Below, in pieces: positions 16,643-24,301 of a stretch of 28,796 nucleotides of DNA (position 1 is the first letter of the stretch; each line of letters starts with the position of its first letter). The stretch comes from an uncultured Dialister sp. (GTDB taxonomy: Bacteria > Bacillota > Negativicutes > Veillonellales > Dialisteraceae), in NCBI GenBank assembly GCA_934178345.1, contig CAKPQG010000027.1, positions 1 to 28,796 of the forward strand, in the 5' to 3' direction. A model generated the notes under the pieces. The model was not told the DNA's origin, made no database searches, and saw nothing but the letters and a program-made list of their open reading frames with translations. The translations under genes and the position numbers were made by a program.

Positions 16643-17749
16643 TTATTTAATGAGCGACAGTGCAAGTCTTGCGATATCCTCTCCGGCATGCACTTTTTTC
16701 AAAGTGCCGATGGACTTCTCCATCGTCTGAAGGGCTTCGGGATGCTCGCGAAGCGCTGTGATATTTTCGATGAATTTGGCGCCAGTGACGTCCTTATCCA
16801 GGATCATCTTCGCCGCGCCCGCCTCGGAAAAGACGCGGGCATTGTATGTCTGGTGATCCTCCGCCGCATAGGGATACGGGATCAGGATGGCCGGCAGCTC
16901 TCTCGCTGCGACCTCCGCCAGACTGATGGCTCCCGCGCGGCAGATGATGAGATCGGCCGCTGCCAGTGCATTCGGCATATGGTACTCATAGCGGATGATG
17001 CGGCTCGCAGAACCGTAATGCCCATCCTCATCTGCGCCGAGTGCGCTCGTGATCTTGTCATACTCCAGCTCGCCCGTCACATGGTAAAGGCACAGGTTCT
17101 TCGCATCCTTGAAATGGCGATGCACATCCAGCATCGCAGTATTGATCGTCCTCGCTCCGCGGCTGCCGCCGGTGACCAGTACCATGAAGGTATCCGGCGA
17201 AAGCCCGAGTGCCTTGCGGGATGCCTCCCGCTTGGCTTCCATGATGTCTGGACGGATCGGATTTCCTGTATAGATGCATTTCTCAGGATGCGGGAAACGG
17301 GATCCGGCTGCTTCATAGCCCAGCGCGATCTTGTCGACCACACGGGAAAGGATCTTATTCGTGATCCCCGGGATCACATTCTGTTCCTGAATCAGCGTCG
17401 GGATATGAGAGAGCGCTGCCGCCATCAGGATCGGCCCGCATACATAGCCGCCCGTCCCGATGACTACGTCCGGCGCGAAATCTTTCAGGATCCGGCGCGC
17501 TTTGAACAGGCTGCCTGCAGTACGACACAGGATGCTGATATTTTCCAGCGTCAGCTTCCGCTTCAGGCCCGAAGCCGGCAGCGAGGCGAAACGATACCCT
17601 TCTTTCGGAATGATACGTGACTCCATCCCATTCGGCGTGCCCACGAAAAGAAATTCTGTTTCTTCCAGTTTTGCTATTTCTTTAGCAATGGTGATGGCCG
17701 GGTAAATATGTCCCCCCGTACCGCCGCCAGATAAAATAACCCGTTTCAT
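16643..17749 (-). CDS. murG: UDP-N-acetylglucosamine--lipid I GlcNAc transferase MurG
   Basis: Membrane-associated GT-B glycosyltransferase that makes lipid II from lipid I. The 368-residue protein has the first G-loop GGGTGGHIYPAI at 8-19, HIPTLIQEQNVIPG, VTGGSRGARTINTA as a second glycine-rich loop, and the nucleotide-sugar site CRAGAISLAEVAARELPAILIPYP. Only a weak GGGAG about 12 bp upstream precedes the ATG. Directly upstream is the repeat-filled gap where ftsW would normally lie. Confidence 0.97.
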   Translation of the reverse strand: MKRVILSGGGTGGHIYPAITIAKEIAKLEETEFLFVGTPNGMESRIIPKEGYRFASLPASGLKRKLTLENISILCRTAGSLFKARRILKDFAPDVVIGTGGYVCGPILMAAALSHIPTLIQEQNVIPGITNKILSRVVDKIALGYEAAGSRFPHPEKCIYTGNPIRPDIMEAKREASRKALGLSPDTFMVLVTGGSRGARTINTAMLDVHRHFKDAKNLCLYHVTGELEYDKITSALGADEDGHYGSASRIIRYEYHMPNALAAADLIICRAGAISLAEVAARELPAILIPYPYAAEDHQTYNARVFSEAGAAKMILDKDVTGAKFIENITALREHPEALQTMEKSIGTLKKVHAGEDIARLALSLIK

Positions 17750-17895
17750 AAATGATACATGCTCCCAAGTTGGTGGTTTGTAAATGATAATTGGAAAGGT
17801 TTAAAGGTTCAGGGTTAGCCTGTGGGGCGTGCTACCCCATGATTACGTTTGAAAGCTCTGCTCGAATGAGAAATTAGGAATGAGGAATTAGGAAT

Positions 17896-17933
17896 GGTGG
17901 TGCGGCGCATAAAAATCAGAAGCGCCGCGGAGT
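17896..17933. repeat. GC-rich hairpin repeat module, copy 2
   Basis: Same 38 bp as 9739-9776, with 7-bp arms GCGGCGC and GCGCCGC. Confidence 0.85.
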
Positions 17934-17952
17934 TTTGATAGCGCTTCGCGCG

Positions 17953-18103
17953 CATCGTCATTTCGAGCGTAGCCCTCGATCTTTATTGCAGAACGCTCAT
18001 CGCCTGATGCGAGGCAGCACCAAGACATCGTTTTCCCTCGGCGCATACACGCTGATTCCCGCAATGCAGTAAAGATCCCTCGGCTGCGCTCGGGATGACG
18101 ATG
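17953..18103. repeat. MITE-like 150-bp element, copy 3 (best preserved)
   Basis: Terminal inverted repeats of about 35 bp. The left end contains CATCGTCATTTCGAGCG; the right end, read in reverse complement, contains CATCGTCATCCCGAGCG, and both continue to GATCTTTA-TGC. The interior is about 80 bp with no ORF. Its size, paired ends and dispersed copies resemble a non-autonomous transposable element. No target duplication is obvious. Confidence 0.75.
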
Positions 18104-18114
18104 CCGGAGAATCC

Positions 18115-18166
18115 CAGTCACTCCTAATCCCCAATCCCTAATCCCTAGCTACCAGTCACTAGTCAC
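18115..18166. repeat. Heptamer array in the murD-murG gap
   Basis: CAGTCAC, then after 3 bp TAATCCC, CAATCCC, TAATCCC, TAGCTAC, CAGTCAC and TAGTCAC. It directly follows MITE copy 3, just as the array at 10107 follows copy 1. Confidence 0.8.
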
Positions 18167-18353
18167 TCATACCTGCTTTCAAACTTCAGGGGTCAGGATC
18201 GTGGAGGCGGCTTCGCCGCAAATATATAACTCCGCGGCGCTTTCTAATTTTAAGTGCCGCACCACCCCCCTGAACCCGACAACCTGAACCCTGAACCCAT
18301 TAACCCATTATTCCCTGAACAGGAAAATGAGCGAATCCTCGATTTCCCTTTTC

Positions 18354-19700
18354 TCAAAGCCCCTTAACGGTTTTCTTGAAATCCATGCCGCGCTCTTCCA
18401 TATTCTTATACATATCGAAAGAGGAGCAGGCCGGTGAAAGGATGACGACGTCTCCCGGTTTCGCCAGCTTCTGTCCGAGGAAGACGGCCTCCTTCATAGA
18501 GGATACGCGGTGGATAGAAGAGACACCCGCCTCTTTGGCCGCTTCCTCGAAACGCTCAGCCGCCGCTCCCAAAAGAATGAGCTCTTTCGTATGACGGCGC
18601 ACGACCTGCATGAAATCAGAAAGAGGCGTCCCCTTATCATGGCCGCCGGCGATCAGGATGACCGGCTTGTCGAAGGCTTCCATGCCTTTGACGGCTGCAT
18701 CGGTATTCGTAGCCTTGGAATCATTATAGTAGGAAACGCCATCCAGCTTGCGAACAAATTCAATGCGGTTCGGAAGAGCGGCGAAGGTCTTCAATGCCTC
18801 TATGATGACGGCCGTGTCGACGCCGCCCTCATGCGCCAGGAAAGCAGCCGCCAGGCAGTCCTCGATATTCTGTTTCCCCTTCAGCAAGAGCTCTCCTGCG
18901 GTGCAGAGAGGAATGGTTTCTCCCCTTCTCTTCAGCACGAGACGGTCACCGGAGAGGCATGCGCCTTCTTCGACTCCGTGCGATGTGGAGAGCAGGCACA
19001 CATGGGTGTGCGTTTCCGCCTGCTTTTTTAGCATCGGCGTATAGGGATCATCGGCATTCAGAAGGATGCAGTTCGTTTCGTCCATATTTTCAAAGATCCG
19101 CGCCTTGGCTGCCACATAGGCCTCCATGGTGTGGTGACGTTCCAGATGATCGGGCGTGATATTCAGGATGACCGCCGCCTTCGGCTGGAAACGGGTAATG
19201 AATTCCAGCTGGAAGCTCGAAACTTCCGCTGCGATCAGACCATTCTCCGGTACCAGCTCAGCTTCGCGGGAAAGGGAAATCCCCAGATTTCCTGCCAGAG
19301 CAAAGGGTCTCCCCGAGTGCGAGAGCATGCTGCCAAGCAGCGTCGTGGTCGTGGTTTTCCCATTCGTCCCCGTGATGGCAAGGATCGGCGCCTTCGTCAC
19401 GCGATAGGCCAGCTCGACTTCGCTCAGGACAGGGATGCCCCGCTTCATCGCCCCCTGAATCACGACATTTTCCGCCGGGATGACAGGAGAAACGACGACG
19501 GTATCCATCCCGTCCAAAAGGCTCTCCGACTGCGCGCCGAAGCAGAACTCCGCCCCGAGTCCGATGAGCTCCTCTTTTTCTTTTGTATTCTGTATCTGAT
19601 CTTTCAGATCTGAAATCACGACATGGGCTCCATGACGAAGAAGTACATGAGCCGCGCCAAGGCCGCTGATGCCGGCGCCCAGAATCAATACATTTTTCAA
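18354..19700 (-). CDS. murD: UDP-N-acetylmuramoylalanine--D-glutamate ligase
   Basis: Adds D-Glu to UDP-MurNAc-L-Ala. The Mur ligase has LILGAGISGLGAAH at the N-terminus, ATP loop ITGTNGKTTTTTLLGS, SSFQLE, NITPDHLERH, and the C-terminal SPACSSFDMYKNMEERG typical of MurD. An ATG at 19727 gives a longer frame but lacks a ribosome binding site. GGGAGG lies 6 bp before a TTG at 19700, giving MKNVLILGAG, the normal MurD start; that gives 448 residues. It is separated from mraY by 194 bp of short tandem repeats. Confidence 0.95.
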   Translation of the reverse strand: MKNVLILGAGISGLGAAHVLLRHGAHVVISDLKDQIQNTKEKEELIGLGAEFCFGAQSESLLDGMDTVVVSPVIPAENVVIQGAMKRGIPVLSEVELAYRVTKAPILAITGTNGKTTTTTLLGSMLSHSGRPFALAGNLGISLSREAELVPENGLIAAEVSSFQLEFITRFQPKAAVILNITPDHLERHHTMEAYVAAKARIFENMDETNCILLNADDPYTPMLKKQAETHTHVCLLSTSHGVEEGACLSGDRLVLKRRGETIPLCTAGELLLKGKQNIEDCLAAAFLAHEGGVDTAVIIEALKTFAALPNRIEFVRKLDGVSYYNDSKATNTDAAVKGMEAFDKPVILIAGGHDKGTPLSDFMQVVRRHTKELILLGAAAERFEEAAKEAGVSSIHRVSSMKEAVFLGQKLAKPGDVVILSPACSSFDMYKNMEERGMDFKKTVKGL

Positions 19701-19738
19701 AGCATACCTCCCATGATAGTAAAACATGGATAGTCGAA

Positions 19739-19808
19739 GGGGACTGGGGACTAGTGGCTAGTGGCTAGTGACTAGTGACTGGTGACTGGTAGCCAGGGAT
19801 TAGGGATC
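19739..19808. repeat. Perfect-register array of ten heptamers
   Basis: Ten 7-bp units in unbroken phase: GGGGACT twice, AGTGGCT twice, AGTGACT twice, GGTGACT, GGTAGCC, AGGGATT and AGGGATC. On the plus strand the orientation is opposite to the arrays at 9809, 10107 and 14271. Confidence 0.9.
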
Positions 19809-19846
19809 GGCGCGGAAAGCATCCGATTTCATACATCATCTCGCCG

Positions 19847-19897
19847 TCTCTTAGTCTCTTAGTCTCTAGTTTCTTAGTCTCCTAGTCTCTCAGTCTA
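19847..19897. repeat. Octamer array reaching the mraY stop codon
   Basis: Units TCTCTTAG (twice), TCTCTAG, TTTCTTAG, TCTCCTAG and TCTCTCAG, then TCTA containing the complement of the mraY TAG stop. The period is 8 bp with one 7-bp unit. Confidence 0.85.
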
Positions 19898-20863
19898 TGG
19901 CAGTGCATAGATTGCCAGCATCAGGCTGCCTGCCGCGGCGAGGCCCTCGAAGATCCAGAAGGACCAGACGACACGGACTTCGCTCCAGCCCGACAATTCG
20001 AAATGATGGTGCAGCGGACTCATCTTGAAGACACGCTTGCCCGTTGTTTTGAAAGAAATGACCTGAATGATGACAGATAAGGCCTCCAGCACAAAAATCA
20101 ACCCGAGGAAGGCGAGCAAGAGCTCCGTCCGGGTCATGACCGAGATCCCGGCGATGGCTCCGCCGAGGGCGAGTGAGCCGGTATCCCCCATGAAGACCTT
20201 GGCCGGATGATAATTGAAGAAAAGGAAGCCAATGCAGGCCCCTGCCAGGATGATGATAAAATAACCGAGGTCATGAAACCCTGTCATATAGCAGAAGACC
20301 GCATAGGCCGTAAACGCGATGACGCAGCAGCCGGAAGCCAGTCCGTCCAGCCCATCCGTCAGGTTCACCGCATTCGATGCCCCCACAATGACAAGAACGA
20401 CGAAAGGATAGTACAAAAGTCCGATGAAAATATCCATGTCCGTGAATGGGATCGCGATCGAGTAAGGCAGGTGCAGTGTATCTACGACGCCCCAGCAGAA
20501 GAGCACGGCGAGGATCAACTGCCCCAGCATTTTCTGCTTGGCCGTCAGCCCCAGATTCCTTTTCTTTTCTGCTTTGATGAAATCATCGAGAAATCCTAAA
20601 AGCCCATGCCCCAGCGTCAGGAAAAGAAGCCAGAGGACCGATGGATCCAAGAGGCGGTTGAAAAGCACCACCAGCACCATCGCTGTCAGCATGAAGAGCC
20701 CGCCCATGGTCGGAGTGCCGCTCTTGGCCCGATGAGACTTCGGACCTTCGGTGCGGATCGACTGGCGCGCCTTCAATTTTTTCAAAAGCGGAATGCCCAC
20801 CCATCCGCAGATGACGGTGAGAACCGCTGCTTCCAGCAGGTATATACAATAATTACTTTCCAT
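19895..20863 (-). CDS. mraY: Phospho-N-acetylmuramoyl-pentapeptide transferase
   Basis: Transfers phospho-MurNAc-pentapeptide to undecaprenyl phosphate, forming lipid I. The 322-residue polytopic protein (about ten membrane segments) has the MraY signatures DDFIKAEKKRNLGLTAKQK, NAVNLTDGLDGLASG, NYHPAKVFMGDTGSLALGG and MSPLHHHFELSGWSE. The ATG overlaps the end of murF by 11 bp, with only a weak site upstream, so it is probably coupled. The stop codon lies at the edge of an octamer repeat array. Confidence 0.97.
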   Translation of the reverse strand: MESNYCIYLLEAAVLTVICGWVGIPLLKKLKARQSIRTEGPKSHRAKSGTPTMGGLFMLTAMVLVVLFNRLLDPSVLWLLFLTLGHGLLGFLDDFIKAEKKRNLGLTAKQKMLGQLILAVLFCWGVVDTLHLPYSIAIPFTDMDIFIGLLYYPFVVLVIVGASNAVNLTDGLDGLASGCCVIAFTAYAVFCYMTGFHDLGYFIIILAGACIGFLFFNYHPAKVFMGDTGSLALGGAIAGISVMTRTELLLAFLGLIFVLEALSVIIQVISFKTTGKRVFKMSPLHHHFELSGWSEVRVVWSFWIFEGLAAAGSLMLAIYALP

Positions 20864-22244
20864 CCTTTGTCAGAACTCCCCTCAAGAGCATTGGTACTTT
20901 TTCCATATGCATATAGTGCGAACCTTTCACCAGCACAGCATCACCGGCCTTGGCTAGAGAAGCCAGCTTCTTGGCAGCCTCTTCACAGGTCTCATACGAG
21001 AAAACGGACGTCATGCCGCCCTCTTTGGCGCCGGAAGCCAGATGACGAGAGAGAGGTCCCACCGTGATGAGACCGTCAAAGCCCATAGCGGCTGCTTTCT
21101 TTCCCGTTTCCTGATGCAGCGCCTCTTCCATCTCGCCCAGCTCTCCCATATCGCCAAGCACCAGGTAGTGATGCGAAGCGGGGATCTGCTTCAGCGAGCC
21201 GAATGCCATTTCCATGGAGAGCGGATTCGCATTGTATGAGTCATCCATGACAGAGATCCCTGCGATGGTAAGCAGTGTCTGCCGCTGACCGATTGGATGG
21301 AAATCCGCAAACGCTCTCTGAATTTTCCGGCTGTCCACGCCAAGGACACGGGCTGCCGCGATGGCGGCCAGTGCATCGTAGACATTGTGCACGCCTAGAA
21401 GATGCAGCTTCACGCGGAATGCTTCATCAAAAGACGTACAGATGAACTGGGTTTGCGAAGCTTCATAACGGGCATCTGTCCCGCGGACGGTATAGCGCCC
21501 CGCAAGGCCATAGGAGATCACGCGTCCCTCGAAGCTGTCCCCCATCGCTTTGACGAAGGGGTCATCCCCATTCAGGATCGCCGTGCCATCCTTCGGCAGT
21601 GCTTCGATCAGCTCGGCCTTCGCCTTCGCGATATTTTCCTGACTGCCCAGGATCCCGATATGCGATGTGCCGACATTGGTCACGATACCGATGGTCGGGC
21701 TGGCGATCGCACAAAGCTCTGCGATCTGTCCGAAGCCGCGCATCCCCATTTCCACGACGCAGACTTCCGTCTCTTTCGTCATAGAGAGGAGCGTCATGGA
21801 AAGACCGATCTCATTATTGAAATTTTTCTGTGTCGCGCAGACATGAAAACGAGACGACAGGAGCGCCGTCGTCATGTCTTTCGTCGTTGTTTTTCCATTA
21901 GAGCCCGTGATGCCGATCACCGGTACATGGAAACGCATGCGGTGAAAATGAGCGAGATCTTCCAGTGCCTTCTTCGTATCCTTTACGAGAAACACTGATA
22001 CATCGGAAGGCAGCTCCGCGGCAAAAGAAGCATCCGAAAGGATGACTCCCGAAGCCCCTTCTTCGCACGCCTTTTTTAGAAAGGCATGCCCGTCAAAATT
22101 TTCTCCTTTAAGAGCCAGAAACAGATTGCCCGTCTCGATGGTGCGGGTATCGGTACTGACCCCGTCCATGGACGGCTCCCTGCCGCGCTGGAGCAATGAC
22201 GCCCCGCAGGCTCTTTCTATTTCTTCTATCGTAAATGAAGCCAT
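20853..22244 (-). CDS. murF: UDP-N-acetylmuramoyl-tripeptide--D-alanyl-D-alanine ligase
   Basis: Adds D-Ala-D-Ala to complete the pentapeptide precursor. The 463-residue Mur ligase has FTIEEIERACGA at the N-terminus, ATP loop GITGSNGKTTTKDM, KNFNNEIGLSMTLL, VVEMGMRGFGQI and DDSYNANPLSME, all MurF features. A GTG at 22253 touches the GGAG motif, so the ATG at 22244, 8 bp after GGAG, is preferred. It follows murE by 25 bp. Confidence 0.97.
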   Translation of the reverse strand: MASFTIEEIERACGASLLQRGREPSMDGVSTDTRTIETGNLFLALKGENFDGHAFLKKACEEGASGVILSDASFAAELPSDVSVFLVKDTKKALEDLAHFHRMRFHVPVIGITGSNGKTTTKDMTTALLSSRFHVCATQKNFNNEIGLSMTLLSMTKETEVCVVEMGMRGFGQIAELCAIASPTIGIVTNVGTSHIGILGSQENIAKAKAELIEALPKDGTAILNGDDPFVKAMGDSFEGRVISYGLAGRYTVRGTDARYEASQTQFICTSFDEAFRVKLHLLGVHNVYDALAAIAAARVLGVDSRKIQRAFADFHPIGQRQTLLTIAGISVMDDSYNANPLSMEMAFGSLKQIPASHHYLVLGDMGELGEMEEALHQETGKKAAAMGFDGLITVGPLSRHLASGAKEGGMTSVFSYETCEEAAKKLASLAKAGDAVLVKGSHYMHMEKVPMLLRGVLTKDGK

Positions 22245-22269
22245 GAATTTCACTCCTTCAGTAGTGTCC

Positions 22270-23781
22270 TCAAAAGCGAGCCGACTGCTTCAGCGCTTTC
22301 CTCGCTTCTTCCCTATCGTCGAAATGAATGGTCTTGTCTTTCAAGATCTGGTAGTCTTCATGACCCTTGCCGGCAATGAGGACGATATCGTCCCCTTTAG
22401 CGAGGGAAATCGCCTTCTGGATGGCGCTTCTTCTGTCGACCACCACTTCCACCTGCAGGGACGGCTTCTCCGCCTTCACCTCTTCGACACCGGCTGCCAC
22501 TTCTTTTACAATGGTCTCCGGGTCTTCCGTACGGGGATTGTCACTGGTCACGATCGCTACATCCGCATAGCGGGCAGCAATACGGCCCATGATCGGACGC
22601 TTCATCTTATCACGGTCGCCGCCGCAGCCGAAAACGACCAGAATGCGGCCCTTCGTGATCTCCTGTGCGGTCGTCAGGATCTTTTCAAGACCATCCGGGG
22701 TATGTGCGTAGTCGACCACGACGGTGAAGGACTGCCCCTCATCGATCAGCTCGAAACGCCCCGGCACACTGTGGAATGTCTTCATCGCAGCTGCAATGAT
22801 TTCCATGGAAATCCCTTCGGAAAGCGCCGCGCCGATCGCCCCCAGGGTGTTATAGATATTGAAACGGCCTGCCAGTCTCGTCTCGAACTGGTAGGTTTTC
22901 CCTTCATAGGTCACTTTGAAGGCAGAAGACTTGCCGGTGAACCGGCTGTCAAAGGCATACAAATCCGCCGTCTTGTCGCTCATGCTGTAGGTGTGAAGAT
23001 CCGCCACCTTCTGATCGACAGCGTCCATCATCACATGGGCATACGGATCATCCACATTCACCCACGCTGCCTTATTGCCCTTCGTCTGTCCCGCCGAAGA
23101 CACCTTCTCAAAAAGGATGGCCTTGGCTTTTGCATAGTTGTCCATCGTCTTATGGTAGTCCAGATGATCTTCCGTGAGGTTCGTGAAGACGGCATTATCA
23201 AATTCCACGCCTTCGACGCGCCCCATGACGAGCGAATGGGAAGAAACCTCCATGCACACATGGGTGACCTTTTCTTCTGCCATCTGCCAGAGCAGACGCT
23301 CCAGATCGATGACATCCGGCGTGGTATTGTGCGTCGGCAGCTCCTTATCCCCGATCAGTGCATGAATGGTGCCGATGACACCGGTCTTGTAGCCCGCCTG
23401 CTCAAGGATATGACTCACGACGTGGGTCGTGGTGGTCTTGCCATTCGTCCCCGTAAGTGCGATCATGCGCATCTTGCGCGACGGATAGTCAAAGAAAAAC
23501 GGCACCATATCTTCCATCGCTTTTCTGGTATCTGTCACATAGACGACAGTGACCCCTTCCGCTGCCTTCACCTCTTTGGAAGCCACGATGGCTTTCGCCC
23601 CCAGCTTCACGGCAGAGTCCACGAATTTGTGTCCATCCACATGCGCCCCCTCGAGACAAAGGAAAAGGCTCCCCTCTTTCACCTGACGCGAGTCCGCTGT
23701 CACATCCAAGATCTCAATATCTGTAGCGCCTTCTGTGCGCAGGATCGGCGTTGTTTTCAGTAATTCTGCTAATTTTTTCAA
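22270..23781 (-). CDS. murE: UDP-MurNAc-tripeptide synthetase (meso-diaminopimelate type)
   Basis: Adds the third residue of the stem peptide. The 503-residue Mur ligase has ATP loop ALTGTNGKTTTTHVV, HNTTPDVIDL, MEVSSHSLVMGRVEG and, near the C-terminus, TSDNPRTEDP. DNPR is the known determinant for meso-diaminopimelate rather than lysine. A GTG at 23790 opens the frame, but AGAGGTGA lies 6 bp before a TTG at 23781, giving MKKLAELL, so 23781 is preferred. It starts a new unit: a TATAAT -10 box is 140 bp upstream and ftsI is missing from its usual place. Confidence 0.95.
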   Translation of the reverse strand: MKKLAELLKTTPILRTEGATDIEILDVTADSRQVKEGSLFLCLEGAHVDGHKFVDSAVKLGAKAIVASKEVKAAEGVTVVYVTDTRKAMEDMVPFFFDYPSRKMRMIALTGTNGKTTTTHVVSHILEQAGYKTGVIGTIHALIGDKELPTHNTTPDVIDLERLLWQMAEEKVTHVCMEVSSHSLVMGRVEGVEFDNAVFTNLTEDHLDYHKTMDNYAKAKAILFEKVSSAGQTKGNKAAWVNVDDPYAHVMMDAVDQKVADLHTYSMSDKTADLYAFDSRFTGKSSAFKVTYEGKTYQFETRLAGRFNIYNTLGAIGAALSEGISMEIIAAAMKTFHSVPGRFELIDEGQSFTVVVDYAHTPDGLEKILTTAQEITKGRILVVFGCGGDRDKMKRPIMGRIAARYADVAIVTSDNPRTEDPETIVKEVAAGVEEVKAEKPSLQVEVVVDRRSAIQKAISLAKGDDIVLIAGKGHEDYQILKDKTIHFDDREEARKALKQSARF

Positions 23782-23812
23782 AACAGTCACCTCTGGTTTT
23801 TTATTTAGGAAG

Positions 23813-23857
23813 CATAGACACCCCTCCGGATGTCATCCGCGCTTCCGGTCTTCTATG
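23813..23857 (-). promoter_or_regulatory. Stem-loop in the murE leader
   Basis: CATAGA (23813-23818) pairs with TCTATG (23852-23857), and an inner CCGGA/TCCGG stem continues it; a smaller CGGAT/ATCCG hairpin overlaps. It lies 32 bp upstream of the TTG start of murE and could influence murE expression. No known riboswitch class is recognised. Confidence 0.35.
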
Positions 23858-23926
23858 AGTCGTGCTTTTGAAATCATCACGGCATGCGCCATCACCTCCA
23901 GCAGAGATGACGCTCGAATGCCACCC

Positions 23927-23932
23927 ATTATA
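23927..23932 (-). promoter_or_regulatory. Predicted -10 box of the murE unit
   Basis: TATAAT on the minus strand (perfect -10 consensus) in an AT-rich stretch. The -35 is poor at the usual spacing, so strength is uncertain. It would give a leader of about 140 nt. Confidence 0.4.
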
Positions 23933-23956
23933 TTAGCTTAAATCTATGGCAAGCAC

Positions 23957-23997
23957 AAGGGGCTGTGAAAGATGAAATTTCATTTTCACAGCCCCTT
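23957..23997. terminator. Strong terminator-like hairpin between ftsL and murE
   Basis: Arms of about 20 bp pair with one bulge, starting AAGGGGCTGTGAAA and including the self-complementary ATGAAATTTCAT at the tip, so almost no loop remains. The flanking T-richness is moderate. It lies about 300 bp after ftsL and just before the murE promoter, so it should insulate the two units. Confidence 0.7.
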
Positions 23998-24082
23998 TCT
24001 TGTGTAGTTCACTTCTATCTGCTTATTTTTTAACCCCACTGATTCATGGTGAGAAAGGTTCAACAGGTTTGACAAGCGTGGT

Positions 24083-24218
24083 GCGGCGCATTTCGTCATC
24101 CTGAACGGAGAAAAACGTCGTATGTTAGGGAAACGCTGATTCAATCTCAGAATCAGTGTTTCCTTAAAAATGGCTTATCTAAAATTATGAGAACTGAGTC
24201 GAAGGATCTAAGCGCCGC
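24083..24218. repeat. Three-level nested inverted repeats
   Basis: Outer arms GCGGCGC (24083-24089) and GCGCCGC (24212-24218) belong to the hairpin module family. Inside are split halves of a second repeat, GTCATCCTGAACGGAG (24095-24110) and a GAGTCGAAGGATC half ending at 24208. Inside those is a 14-bp hairpin GGAAACGCTGATTC (24129-24142) with GAATCAGTGTTTCC (24150-24163). Confidence 0.75.
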
Positions 24219-24256
24219 AGAGTTTTTAAGGAAACACCATTGCCCAAAATGGGAAA

Positions 24257-24295
24257 CCCGTTGAACCTTTTGAACCCTCAGAACCTTCCGAACCC
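24257..24295. repeat. Nonamer array at the 3' end of ftsL
   Basis: CCCGTTGAA, CCTTTTGAA, CCCTCAGAA and CCTTCCGAA, then CCC. The array is in register and ends 6 bp from the ftsL stop codon. Confidence 0.75.
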
Positions 24296-24301
24296 ATTTC
24301 T

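Larger units (their letters stand above)
17750..18353. repeat. 604-bp repeat-filled gap between murD and murG
   Basis: No gene is present. From murG outward: A-rich heptamers (GAATGAG/AAATTAG, about 17863-17894), hairpin module (17896-17933), MITE-like element (17953-18103), heptamer array (18115-18166), a GGCGGCTTCGCCGC hairpin near 18205, an inverted copy of the hairpin module (18227-18258), and TGAACCC-type heptamers (18264-18310) near the murD stop. This is the usual location of ftsW. Confidence 0.85.
23998..24301. repeat. Repeat-filled part of the ftsL-murE gap
   Basis: No ftsI/spoVD coding sequence is present. It contains nested inverted repeats (24083-24218) and a nonamer array (24257-24295) next to the ftsL stop. 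Confidence 0.8.

Noticed and set aside
16349..17620. 423-codon plus-strand frame opposite murC/murG
   Set aside because: Antisense shadow; both minus-strand genes are complete with clear motifs.
22042..23763. Long plus-strand open frame opposite murE
   Set aside because: It mirrors murE codon by codon, has no ribosome binding site, gives a histidine- and arginine-rich product with no family resemblance, and murE is certain.
23851..23911. 19-codon leader peptide ahead of murE (MAHAVM...)
   Set aside because: GGAGG is only 2 bp from the ATG and no attenuation-type codon run is present, so evidence is too weak to list as a gene.
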